This document shows, piece after piece, positions 27,838 to 36,044 of a stretch of 64,000 nt of DNA (the stretch's first letter is position 1; every line of letters starts with the position of its first letter). The stretch is taken from positions 48,453-112,452 of the forward strand of contig CAVVNF010000003.1 of the NCBI GenBank assembly GCA_963749535.1, in the 5' to 3' direction. The notes below the pieces were generated by a model that was not told the DNA's origin, made no database searches, and saw only the letters and a program-made list of their open reading frames with translations. The translations under genes were made by a program, and so were the position numbers. This DNA is from Chersky-299 sp963749535. Lineage in GTDB: Bacteria > Actinomycetota > Thermoleophilia > RBG-16-64-13.

Positions 27838-28461
27838 CTACAGCACACCCTTCGTGGACGGGATGCCTGAGACCCTTGGGTCCAGAGCGACTGCCTGGCC
27901 AAGCGCTTTCCCAAACCCTTTGAATACGGCTTCGATCACGTGGTGTGCGTCGTTGCCCGCCAATACCCGCACATGGAGCGTTACCCGGGCGTTGTTGACG
28001 AAGGCGCGGAAGAACTCCGGCACCAGCGCGGTGTCGAATCCGGCGATGCTCGTCGCCGCGGGACCGCCGTCGTACGCGAAGTAGGGCCGCCCGCTCAGAT
28101 CGAGCGCGACCAGCGCAAGAGACTCGTCCATGGGCAGATGGATGCTGCCGTACCGATTGATCCCCCTCTTGTCGCCCACCGCTTGCTGCAACGCGGAGCC
28201 CAGGCAGATGCCGATGTCCTCAACAGTGTGATGGCCGCCGGTCTGCAGGTCGCCCGCCGCGTCGACGGTGAGATCGAACAGCCCGTGACCCGCCACCAAA
28301 TCGAGCATGTGATCCAGAAAACCCAGTCCCGTACTTACCGACGCACGGCCGGACCCGTCAAGGTCGATGGTCACCGCCACTTTCGTCTCCCGGGTCTCCC
28401 GTTCCACAGTGGCTTTTCGGGAGCCGCGCGCCTCGGACTGTTGGGAGCTATCAGGCTGCAT
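27838..28461 (-). CDS. hisB: Imidazoleglycerol-phosphate dehydratase
   Basis: A 207-residue monofunctional HisB catalysing dehydration to imidazole acetol phosphate. 'GLGFLDHMLDLVAGHGLFDL' and 'DLQTGGHHTVEDIGICLGSAL' contain the two His clusters that bind Mn2+; 'HVIEAVFKGFGKALGQAV' closes the domain. The ATG at 28461 has GGAGGAGAC directly upstream, so the longer upstream-extended frame is not used. hisC is missing between hisD and hisB; an aminotransferase elsewhere must serve. Confidence 0.95.
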   Translation of the reverse strand: MQPDSSQQSEARGSRKATVERETRETKVAVTIDLDGSGRASVSTGLGFLDHMLDLVAGHGLFDLTVDAAGDLQTGGHHTVEDIGICLGSALQQAVGDKRGINRYGSIHLPMDESLALVALDLSGRPYFAYDGGPAATSIAGFDTALVPEFFRAFVNNARVTLHVRVLAGNDAHHVIEAVFKGFGKALGQAVALDPRVSGIPSTKGVL

Positions 28462-28646
28462 GTCTCCTCCATCTTCAGGAAGGGGCAAAATCTGGCAGTC
28501 GCCTTTTTGGCCACCAGCGAGCCACGAATACCAGCGTGTCGCACCGCCGGGGACCGTCAAGGAGGATAACATAGCTCGCTTCACGCCCGCTCCGCACGTG
28601 GGCCGCCTGTGTCCCCGAGGGCGGGCCGGCGGGTGCCGGCCCTTGG

Positions 28647-29966
28647 TCAGTCAGCGGCTGCCGCGCGCAACTCGGCTGAGATCCGGTGGAACGTGAAACC
28701 CTCGCTGTCGGCCATCTCCGCCAGATGAGGGGTAAGCACGCGCACGGCTTCAGGCGACATCTCCACGTATGACGACCTACGCATGAACGTATCCACCGAT
28801 AGCGGCGAGGAGAACCGCGCGGCACCGCCGGTGGGCAGCACATGGTTGGATCCCGCTATGTAATCGCCGAAAGAGGTGGGCGTACGACCTCCGATGAAGA
28901 TGGCCCCAGCGGACTTGACCCTGGCGAGAAACTCGCGGGGTTCGGCCAAGTGGATCTCCAGATGCTCGGGCGCGTACGCGTTGACTGCCGCCGCCGCCAG
29001 CGCGAGGAAATCCTCGCCCTCGGCCGGGTAGTACGCGAACAAATGAGCGTTGCCGTCGATGGAGCTCGGCGGGCTGCCGGGTCTTTGCGAACGTCCGGCA
29101 GCACGCAGGTCTTCCAGAGCCGCCTCCACCTCCAGGCAGAACCCCTCGGACGCACAGACAAGCAACGCCTGAGCCCCGCTACCATGTTCCTCCTGCGCCA
29201 GCATATCCGCGGCCACCCACTCGGCACGGGCGCTCGAATCGGCCACCACCAGCACCTCGCTGGGACCGGCCAGACTATCGATGCCCACCCAGCCGAAGAC
29301 CTGCCGCTTGGCTTCTGTGACATATGCGTTCCCGGGGCCGCAGATCACGTCCACGCGGGGGATGGTCTCGGTGCCGAACGCCATTGCAGCGATCGCCTGG
29401 GCGCCTCCAACGCGAAAGACCATGCGGATGCCCATCAGGTGCGCAGCCGTAAGGACGGACGGGTTGACCCGGCCCTCGCGGTCGGCAGGCGTGCAGATGA
29501 GCAGTTCTTGGACCCCGGCCACCTGCGCCGGCACCGAGTTCATTATCACCGTCGAGGCGTACGAGCCCAGCCCGCCCGGCACATACAAGCCCGCCCGGGC
29601 CACGGGCAGCCGCCTGATGCCAAGCTTCTGTCCTTGAGCACCCACGTCCTCCCAGTCGGGCACCAGCTCGTGCCGGTGGAAGAAGGCGCAGTTGTCCCGA
29701 GCCAACGCCAAGGCCTGGCGCAGCTTGGGGCTCACATCGCCATAGGCCGCTTCAAACTCCGCTTGGGCCACTCGCAGGGCATCGACACTGGCCCCAGGCC
29801 AGTCGAACCGACGGGTGGCTGCCACCACGGCTGCGTCACCGCGAGCGCGCACGTCCGCCAACAACCCAGCCACGATCTCGGCAGTCTCCCGACTGGATTC
29901 ATCCGGCGGACGGACGCCGGCGAGTTCGACCCCGACAGAAGCCAGAGAAAGAGGGGTGATTCTCAT
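28647..29966 (-). CDS. hisD: Histidinol dehydrogenase
   Basis: A 439-residue NAD-dependent enzyme that oxidises histidinol to histidine in two steps. 'VARAGLYVPGGLGSYASTVIMNSVPAQVAGV', 'VDVICGPGNAYVTEAKRQV', 'DSLAGPSEVLVVADSSA' and 'AQEEHGSGAQALLV' (zinc and catalytic residues) are clear, as is 'APEHLEIHLAEPREF' near residue 345. A GGAGGG Shine-Dalgarno precedes the ATG at 29966. It heads the his cluster. Downstream, 28618-28645 holds a GC-rich stem (GGGCCGGC/GCCGGCCC) before hisB. Confidence 0.95.
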   Translation of the reverse strand: MRITPLSLASVGVELAGVRPPDESSRETAEIVAGLLADVRARGDAAVVAATRRFDWPGASVDALRVAQAEFEAAYGDVSPKLRQALALARDNCAFFHRHELVPDWEDVGAQGQKLGIRRLPVARAGLYVPGGLGSYASTVIMNSVPAQVAGVQELLICTPADREGRVNPSVLTAAHLMGIRMVFRVGGAQAIAAMAFGTETIPRVDVICGPGNAYVTEAKRQVFGWVGIDSLAGPSEVLVVADSSARAEWVAADMLAQEEHGSGAQALLVCASEGFCLEVEAALEDLRAAGRSQRPGSPPSSIDGNAHLFAYYPAEGEDFLALAAAAVNAYAPEHLEIHLAEPREFLARVKSAGAIFIGGRTPTSFGDYIAGSNHVLPTGGAARFSSPLSVDTFMRRSSYVEMSPEAVRVLTPHLAEMADSEGFTFHRISAELRAAAAD

Positions 29967-30324
29967 ACACGTCCCTCCAGGGATCTCAACGAATTCTTAT
30001 CCACAAATTGGCAATGGCGCCAGGTGCGGGGCGCAGAAGTGAAACTGTATCCGCACGTTTCCTTTTCTCTCTGGTGCTCACTAGCTAACGTATTCTACCG
30101 GATGAACTCCGGCTCTCCTGCGCCGACCCCAAGACACAACAGCACCAGGCGGCTGCTTCCATTGACAAAGGATCAGGGCACAGTGGGCTCAATGGAGAAG
30201 ATTACCTTTCGAGGCGGCCCTCTCGGAGTTCCGTTTCACAAACCCATGCCTCCCCGAGTGCGCGCCCTCGACACAACGCGAGATGCCATGAACACTCGGG
30301 CAACTCTCGCCCGGTGAAGAACCC
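29967..30324. other. Intergenic region between hisD and the IS element
   Basis: Holds the hisD ribosome-binding site and presumably its promoter. A TAGAAT hexamer on the minus strand near 30098 could be a -10 box without a good -35. A 41-codon plus-strand ORF (30192-30317) ends at the IS target site and has no recognisable features. No T-box or histidine attenuator was found. Confidence 0.4.
30317..30324. repeat. Left copy of 8-bp IS target-site duplication
   Basis: AAGAACCC, identical to 31750-31757, sits immediately outside the left inverted repeat of the IS256-family element. Confidence 0.85.
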
Positions 30325-31749
30325 GGTAGCGTCCCACGACGTGGTGTAAGAGCCATCGTTGGTCTCGTAGGTCTTCAAGCTTAGCTTTCAGTGGATGGGA
30401 ATGGCAACGGCATGGGTGACCTCTCCTTCGATCTCGGGGGTGGCGGCTTGGTAGATGCGGGCAAGCGAGTGGCGACTCATGTACCTGCGAGAGACAGCCC
30501 ACTCGTCGTTCTGCTCGGCAAGAACAGCGCCGATGAGGCGGATGAGGCTCTTCTCATCGGGAAAGATGCCGACGACGCGAGTCCGACGGTTGATCTCCTT
30601 GTTTAACCGTTCCAAGGGGTTGGTGGAGGAGATCTGCTTCCAGTGCTCAGTGGGGAAGTCCATATGGGCAAGGATCTCTTCTTCGGCCTCAAGAAGCAGA
30701 GCGGCCACCCGAGGCAGGCGTTCTGCCAGGCGATCGGCAAGCGCCCGCAGTTCGTCCTTGGCCCGCGACTTATCCGGCTGCTGAAAGATGAGCCTAACGG
30801 CGGCGAGCACCATGCCCTGGCCGTCTTTGGGCACGAGCGAGAGCAGGTTTCTCAGGAAATGCACTCGGCATCGCTGCCAGCTCGCTCCCAGGAAGACCTC
30901 CTCGATGGCCCGCCGGAGACCCTGATGGGCGTCCGAGACCACCAAGAGCACCCCAGCAAGTCCCCGGGACACAAGCCCGGAGAGAAATCCTCGCCAGAAG
31001 GCGTAGTCCTCGCTCCGGCACACCTCGAGGCCCACCACCTCCCGCTCGCCGGTCTCCGCCACCCCGTAGGCAACAACGAGAGCCATGGAGACCACCCGGC
31101 CCGACTCATCTCGCACCTTCTCGTAGGTGGCGTCCAGGAAGAGGTAGGGGTAGCGTCCGAGAAGCGGTCGGCCCCGGAAGGCCTCCACCTGCTCGTCCAG
31201 GCGGGCGCAGATGCGGGAGACCTCGCTCTTGGAGATGCTTTCCAGGCCGAGGGCCTGAACCAGCTCCTCCACCTTGCGGGTGGAGACGCCTTTCACGTAG
31301 GCTTCGGTGATCACGGCAAGAAGCGCCTCTTCGCTACGCCTGCGGGGTTCCAGGAAGCTGGGGAAGTAGCTGCCTTCTCGGAGCTTGGGGATGGGGAGAG
31401 AAAGCGAGCCGACGCGAGTGTCCAGGCGTCGCTCCCGGTATCCGTTGCGCTGACAGAGACGGTCCTGAGTGCGCTCCCCCAGAGAGGCGCCGGTCTTGGC
31501 GAAGATCTCCACCTCCATGAGCTCCCGAAGCAGGTTGAGCATGGCTTCGCGGAAGAAATCGAACTCCCCGCCTTCGGCCAGCTTGCTGAGCAGCTCCGCA
31601 GGCGTGACAATGGAATCGGCCATCGTTGTGTCCTCCTTCATAGGTACGGTTTTGTCGCCAATACCTACGAGAACACTCGATGGCTCTCCTTTTCGCAGAA
31701 ACCGGCATCACTAGCCGCTTCCTGTTACACCACGTCCGGGGACACTGCC
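30325..31749 (-). mobile_element. Complete IS256-family insertion sequence
   Basis: A 1425-bp element. Imperfect terminal inverted repeats of about 25 bp share the core GACGTGGTGTAA: left end GGTAGCGTCCC..., right end (reverse complement) GGCAGTGTCCC.... An 8-bp direct repeat AAGAACCC flanks both ends exactly, as expected for IS256-type transposition. It carries one Mutator-type transposase. Element, ends and duplication are all intact, which suggests a fairly recent insertion between hisD and the dynamin operon. Confidence 0.92.
30388..31623 (-). CDS. IS256-family (Mutator-type) transposase
   Basis: A 411-residue DDE transposase. 'YLFLDATYEKVRDESGRVV' (first Asp), 'VLLVVSDAHQGLRRAIEE' (second Asp), 'WQRCRVHFLRNLLS' (the C-x2-H motif of Mutator transposases) and 'STNPLERLNKEINRRTRVVGIFPDEKS' are family hallmarks. 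The ATG at 31641 gives a longer frame, but an AAGGAGG Shine-Dalgarno lies inside those first codons, so the second ATG at 31623 (MADSIVTP) is the real start. The frame is uninterrupted. Confidence 0.94.
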   Translation of the reverse strand: MADSIVTPAELLSKLAEGGEFDFFREAMLNLLRELMEVEIFAKTGASLGERTQDRLCQRNGYRERRLDTRVGSLSLPIPKLREGSYFPSFLEPRRRSEEALLAVITEAYVKGVSTRKVEELVQALGLESISKSEVSRICARLDEQVEAFRGRPLLGRYPYLFLDATYEKVRDESGRVVSMALVVAYGVAETGEREVVGLEVCRSEDYAFWRGFLSGLVSRGLAGVLLVVSDAHQGLRRAIEEVFLGASWQRCRVHFLRNLLSLVPKDGQGMVLAAVRLIFQQPDKSRAKDELRALADRLAERLPRVAALLLEAEEEILAHMDFPTEHWKQISSTNPLERLNKEINRRTRVVGIFPDEKSLIRLIGAVLAEQNDEWAVSRRYMSRHSLARIYQAATPEIEGEVTHAVAIPIH

Positions 31750-31757
31750 AAGAACCC
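31750..31757. repeat. Right copy of 8-bp IS target-site duplication
   Basis: AAGAACCC directly outside the right inverted repeat, matching 30317-30324. Confidence 0.85.
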
Positions 31758-31867
31758 ACTTGACTCGGAAAGTGAACCTCTCTGGGACAATGGGTAGACG
31801 GAATCGCGCAGAGCATCAGGAATTTCCTCAATTTTCAGGCAGGTCCAGCGGGCGGCGGATTGCTTAA

Positions 31868-31896
31868 TTCTTGGCCGCCGGCACCGATGCTATAAT
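31868..31896 (+). promoter_or_regulatory. Putative sigma70-type promoter of the dynamin operon
   Basis: TTCTTG (31868-31873), a 17-base spacer, and a perfect TATAAT (31891-31896) lie about 105 bases upstream of the dynamin-like gene. Confidence 0.6.
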
Positions 31897-31999
31897 TCAC
31901 CCGGCGATGGAGTCCGCTATGACTGCGGCGTATGCCGCTAATGACGCCTACCACCCGTAGCAAAGACGCGCCTTGCGCAGCTAAAGGAAGGGTGTTGGC

Positions 32000-33778
32000 A
32001 TGCGGACAGCAGTCAGAGCGGTGCTTCGAGAGCACTCGGCATCACCTGGAGAGCCAAAGCGTGGAGCGGCGAACAAACCCGTTTCCCCAGCTGTCCATCC
32101 GCTCGATGAGATTCTCGAGGCGATAAAGGAGATCCGGGCCGATTTCCGTCTAGACTCCCTTGTCCCCCAGATCGCGGCTCTATCTCGGTCCCTGCCTGAA
32201 CGTCACGTGGTAAATGTGGCTGTCGTTGGGCGCTTCAAGGCCGGCAAGAGTTCCTTTCTCAATCAGATCATCGGGCGGGACGTGCTGCCGGTTGACGTGC
32301 TTCCGGCTACATCTGTCGTCACCCAGGTCTCGTACGGCTCGCTTGACCGGGCGGTGGTTCGCTTTCTGAGCGGACGAGTCGAGGAGATAACCCTAGAACG
32401 GCTCCCGGAGTTCGTGACGGAGAGAAGCAACCCGGAGAACGTCAAGCAGGTGGCAGTGGTCGATGTGGGACTGACCTCGCTTGCTGCGTTCCGCACGGTT
32501 CGCTTTGTCGACACACCCGGATTAGGGAGCATCTTCGCCGAGACGACGAAAACGTGTTTGGACTGGCTGCCCGATATCGGCGCAGCTATCGTCGCACTTA
32601 CCGCTGATCCCCCGCTCTCAGAAGACGACCTCACTCTTCTGCGCGACGTCATGCGGTTCACCCCTGAGATTGTGCTCCTTCTGACCAAGGTCGACCAGGT
32701 GTCCGAAGAGCAGGTGCGGACGGTAGAGGCGTTCATGCGGGGTGAGATCCGGAAACGGCTCGGTCGCGACCTCCCGATTTACCGCTATTCGACGAAGCCG
32801 GGTTATGAACAGCCGCGTGGCGCCCTACGCGATTACCTCATGGATCGCGTGGTCAGCCGTCACGAGGAGCGCTTGGAGGAGATTCTGAGGCACAAACTCA
32901 GTACGCTTGTCCGAGAGTGCCGTGACTATCTGGCGCTTGCTGAGGTGGCGGCCGAAGTAGGCGACCAGGCCCGGGCCGACTTGCTTGAGTTGACCCGCCG
33001 CGAGCAAAGCAATCTGACCCAGATCCAGAGAGAGATCAGACTTCTGACCAGGGACCTCGAAAAGCGGGCTCATGAGGCGCTTTCGGAGGGGTACACCCGG
33101 CTTCTCCCCACTGTCTTGGCCGCGACCCAGGCCGATTTCGACCGCGAGTCCGTGAAGTGGCGCGGGAACCTGGCTAAGACTTCAGCCTTGTTCCAAGAGT
33201 GGGCGGAAAAGGTACTCCGGCGCGAAACTGGCGAGGTGCTCGCCCGCGGTGAACAGTTTCTTGCGCCTGAGCTTGAGGAGGCGGAGAGCCATTTCGGCCG
33301 CGTGGTCAGGGCATTTCAAGATCGGCTTTCGCTGGCGATCGAAACCGCCTTGGGCAAACGCTTCTCCGGTGCGACGTTCAAGGCGGACATGGAGCCACCC
33401 TGCTTCCCAGACATCAGGGTGGATAAGACCTTCGACATCCCGCTCGACATGATCTGGTTTCTCGTGCCTATGCCACTTTTCCGGTGGCTTATCTACCGGC
33501 GGCTGCGGTCGCAACTGCCCTGGGAGGCAGAAAAGAACCTGACCCGTCTTGCCTGGCAGTGGACCGAAGCCACGAAGCAATCAATCGAGAGCATCGGCCG
33601 TCAAGCGGAAGAGTTCATGAACCGCGAGGCGGGCACCGTCATCGAGATGGCCTCCTCGGCTGGCGGCAAGCTGGAGAAGGTGAAGGCAGCTACTGCCAGA
33701 CTGGACAACGCAGCCTCGATGGTCGACGAGAATCACGCGCGCGCAAACGAGATGGGCGGGGGCAAGGACCGTGAGTGA
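32000..33778 (+). CDS. Bacterial dynamin-like GTPase
   Basis: A 592-residue large GTPase. G1 'VVGRFKAGKSSFLNQIIG' (about residues 76-93), G2 Thr in 'LPATSVVTQVSYG' (about 101-113), G3 'VDTPGLGS' (about 170-177) and G4 'LLTKVDQVS' (about 229-237) are intact. The C-terminal half is helical and charged, with a short hydrophobic paddle 'DMIWFLVPMPLFRWLIY' (about 481-497), then more coiled coil. This matches bacterial dynamin-like proteins that bind, fuse or protect membranes. An AAGGAAGGG Shine-Dalgarno precedes the ATG. The stop overlaps the antiporter start by 8 bases. A single dynamin gene is unusual, since such proteins often occur in pairs. Confidence 0.88.
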   Translation: MRTAVRAVLREHSASPGEPKRGAANKPVSPAVHPLDEILEAIKEIRADFRLDSLVPQIAALSRSLPERHVVNVAVVGRFKAGKSSFLNQIIGRDVLPVDVLPATSVVTQVSYGSLDRAVVRFLSGRVEEITLERLPEFVTERSNPENVKQVAVVDVGLTSLAAFRTVRFVDTPGLGSIFAETTKTCLDWLPDIGAAIVALTADPPLSEDDLTLLRDVMRFTPEIVLLLTKVDQVSEEQVRTVEAFMRGEIRKRLGRDLPIYRYSTKPGYEQPRGALRDYLMDRVVSRHEERLEEILRHKLSTLVRECRDYLALAEVAAEVGDQARADLLELTRREQSNLTQIQREIRLLTRDLEKRAHEALSEGYTRLLPTVLAATQADFDRESVKWRGNLAKTSALFQEWAEKVLRRETGEVLARGEQFLAPELEEAESHFGRVVRAFQDRLSLAIETALGKRFSGATFKADMEPPCFPDIRVDKTFDIPLDMIWFLVPMPLFRWLIYRRLRSQLPWEAEKNLTRLAWQWTEATKQSIESIGRQAEEFMNREAGTVIEMASSAGGKLEKVKAATARLDNAASMVDENHARANEMGGGKDRE

Positions 33779-34940
33779 CACCTACATCCCGCTGGCCATG
33801 GCCGCACTCGTGCTGCTGGCCAGCCTGCTCTCGATAAGGTTCGCGCTTTCCGTCGCGGTCGTGGAGATCGTGTTGGGAGTCGTCGGCGGGAATGTGCTGC
33901 ACATGCATACCACCGCCTACATCGACTTCCTGGCGAGCTTCGGCAGCATTCTTCTCACGTTCCTCGCCGGGGCCGAGGTGGACACGAACCTCCTCAAAGA
34001 CAAATTCAAGGAGAGCGTTCTTATCGGTTTCTTTTCGTTTCTCTTACCATTTCTCGCCGCTTTCGCCTACTGCTTCTTCGTCGCCGGCTGGAGCCTCAAA
34101 GCGGCTGAAATCGGTGGCACCGCGCTTTCCACGACCTCTCTTGCCGTGGTCTATGCCGTGCTCGTCGAGACCGGCCTCACTTCTTCGCAGACCGGCAAGA
34201 TCATTATGGCTGCCTGTTTCATCACCGATCTCAGCACCGTCATGGCCCTGAGTATCCTCTTTGCCAAGGTCAATTGGTGGACGCTCGGTTTCTATCTGAT
34301 CTCGGCCGCTGTCATCTTCCTCGGCTTTCGCTACTTTGGCCGCTTCGTGAAGCGTTTCGGAGGCCGGGTGATCGAACCGGACATCAAGCTCCTTTTCTTC
34401 GTCCTTTTCGGTCTCATGCTCCTGGGCCAGCTAGGAAACAGCCAGGCGGTCCTACCGGCCTTCGTTCTGGGTCTCGCGCTTTCCGCAACGTTTGCCAGAG
34501 AGCGAGATCTCCAGCGCAAGCTGCGAGTGATAGCTTTTGGCATTGTCACTCCGTTCTTCTTCTTGAAAGGCGGCATGAACGTATCCCTAGGAGCCTTGGC
34601 GACAAGCGTGGGACTGGTTGGGGTCCTCTTTGCAGTGAAGATCACCGCTAAGTTCGTGGGGGTCTATCCCCTGGCCCGTAAGTATCTGCGCAAGCACTCG
34701 ACCTATACCACGCTGCTCATGAGCACCGGCCTTACCTTCGGGACCATCGCCGCCACCTACGGGTTGCAGGCTGGATACATCAACAAGACCCAGTTCAGCG
34801 TGCTTCTGATCGTCGTCATCGCCACCGCGGTCATCCCCACCGCTATCGCGCAGCGTTTCTTTCAGCCGAGTTTGCCGGGGTCGTCACCCGAGGCTGCCCT
34901 GGCGGAATCCGTGCCCATCCGAAGTGCTACTGGTGAATAA
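33771..34940 (+). CDS. CPA2-family monovalent cation/proton antiporter
   Basis: A 389-residue membrane protein with about twelve hydrophobic segments of the KefB/NapA-like Na+(K+)/H+ exchanger family. 'FLASFGSILLTFLAGAEVDTNLLK' (about residues 48-71), 'GGTALSTTSLAVVYAVLVETGL' (about 116-137), 'ACFITDLSTVMALS' (about 147-160, the ion-binding Asp helix) and 'FGIVTPFFFLKGGMNVSLG' (about 257-275) are typical. No RCK/TrkA domain is attached. It begins with GTG inside the dynamin 3' end (8-base overlap), so the two are translationally coupled. Confidence 0.88.
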   Translation: MSDTYIPLAMAALVLLASLLSIRFALSVAVVEIVLGVVGGNVLHMHTTAYIDFLASFGSILLTFLAGAEVDTNLLKDKFKESVLIGFFSFLLPFLAAFAYCFFVAGWSLKAAEIGGTALSTTSLAVVYAVLVETGLTSSQTGKIIMAACFITDLSTVMALSILFAKVNWWTLGFYLISAAVIFLGFRYFGRFVKRFGGRVIEPDIKLLFFVLFGLMLLGQLGNSQAVLPAFVLGLALSATFARERDLQRKLRVIAFGIVTPFFFLKGGMNVSLGALATSVGLVGVLFAVKITAKFVGVYPLARKYLRKHSTYTTLLMSTGLTFGTIAATYGLQAGYINKTQFSVLLIVVIATAVIPTAIAQRFFQPSLPGSSPEAALAESVPIRSATGE

Positions 34941-34955
34941 TGCTAGGAGGGCTCG

Positions 34956-35377
34956 ATGTTCAAGAAGATCCTGGTAGCCAACGATGGCTCCGAGCATGCC
35001 AGGCTGGCACTGGCCAAAGCTATTGAACTCGCCCGATGTTTTGGAGCGGAACTCCATATGATCTCGGTCGAAGAGCATCTGCCTCACTATGCGGCCACCG
35101 TGGGCGAAGTGCTCGAAGAGAAGGCGGAAGAGGACAGCTACTTCGCCGGCATCGTTCGCGAGGCCACAGCCCAGGCGGCAGCGGCAGGTATCGATCTTCA
35201 CGCGGTCGTCACGCCGGGCACGAGGTGGAGACCTCGTTAGACACATCCAGGATGGAACGCTTCGACCTGCTTGTCATCGGGTTCATGGGTCATTCGCGTG
35301 TGCTTGGGCGGATCATGGGTGGCTCGGCTTCGAATCTCACGCGCTTGGCTGCCTGCTCGGTTCTCATCGTCAAGTGA
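34956..35377 (+). CDS. Universal stress protein (UspA family), frame-disrupted
   Basis: A UspA-type nucleotide-binding protein of about 140 residues. The N terminus 'MFKKILVANDGSEHARLALAKAIELA' and the C-terminal ATP-loop 'VIGFMGHSRVLGRIMGGSASNLTRLAACSVLIVK' (G-x2-G-x9-G-S type) lie in different frames. The break near 35215 is a missing G in a G-run, and two more small indels seem needed around 35235-35255 to recover 'VRHIQD-ERFDLLVIG'. Starting 15 bases after the antiporter with AGGAGG upstream, it belongs to the dynamin-antiporter operon. USPs are often adjacent to, or fused with, antiporters in stress response. Confidence 0.82.
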
Positions 35378-35381
35378 GGGG

Positions 35382-35627
35382 ATGAGGCTTCGTAGATCCC
35401 AATCCGACGACCTCGTCGGCCTCATTCAGCTGGCTGAGGAACGGGACATGGCCTCCTTTGTGCGGGAAGGGGGCGCAATGCCGGAGCGCGCATTCGCTTC
35501 CACGACGCCGGCGGCTTTTGTCAGCGCCACGCTTGGCTTTTCCACCGGCTTACTAGGGAAGCCCTTACTGGGGTCGCGATCGCGGGGTGAATCAGTGGCA
35601 GTGCCTAGCTACAGGGCTCCAGCTTAG
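35382..35627 (+). CDS. Short hypothetical ORF after uspA
   Basis: An 81-codon frame beginning 4 bases after the uspA stop with GAGGGG just upstream. The N-terminal part (SDDLVGLIQLAEERDMASFV) looks protein-like, but the rest is Ala/Ser/Gly-rich and unlike anything I recognise. Its last 23 bases overlap the convergent gene at 35605. It may be spurious. Confidence 0.25.
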   Translation: MRLRRSQSDDLVGLIQLAEERDMASFVREGGAMPERAFASTTPAAFVSATLGFSTGLLGKPLLGSRSRGESVAVPSYRAPA

Positions 35628-35802
35628 TCTGCTTGAGGTCTCTCCGCTTTCCGTCCTCGAGAAAGAATACGGTGCAGTTCTCGCCGCGAACCTCGACCAC
35701 ATATCCGCGCCCGAACTCCTGATGCCGCACGCGAGCGTGCTTCTCGAGCTCCGGCAGAGTCACGGCGGGATCCGACTTGCGGTCGGGACTTGGGCTAGGC
35801 AT
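35605..35802 (-). CDS. DUF3553-like (UvrD/PcrA Tudor-type) small protein
   Basis: A 65-residue protein. 'HARVRHQEFGRGYVVEVRGENCTVFFLEDGKRRDLKQTKLEPC' (residues about 23-65) resembles the small beta-barrel found alone as DUF3553 or at the C terminus of UvrD/PcrA helicases, where it contacts RNA polymerase. The start at 35802 has an AGGA nine bases upstream; an in-frame Met at 35847 would add 15 residues. It is the first gene on this strand downstream of dnaE. Confidence 0.6.
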   Translation of the reverse strand: MPSPSPDRKSDPAVTLPELEKHARVRHQEFGRGYVVEVRGENCTVFFLEDGKRRDLKQTKLEPCS

Positions 35803-36044
35803 GATGAACCATCCTTGGGGATCGTTGGAGAAACCGGCAGCGCACATATGGGGGAACGGAACCGACCGGGTAGCGGAGTGCGGGCGCCCCAGATAGAATA
35901 CCTTATTTTGCTGGGTTTCATCGCTGGCTAAGACAAAGGAGTCGCAGCGGGTATGACTTGCACGCCCTGCAGCCGGCGCCCGCGGACTGGAACCGCCCCC
36001 GCAATGCCCCGCCCCGGAGCAATGCCCTGCCCCAGACTGCGCGG

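Noticed and set aside
28842..30317. 491-codon plus-strand open frame opposite hisD
   Set aside because: Antisense shadow of hisD; the product is rich in His/Arg/Gln with no domain, and hisD on the other strand is unambiguous.
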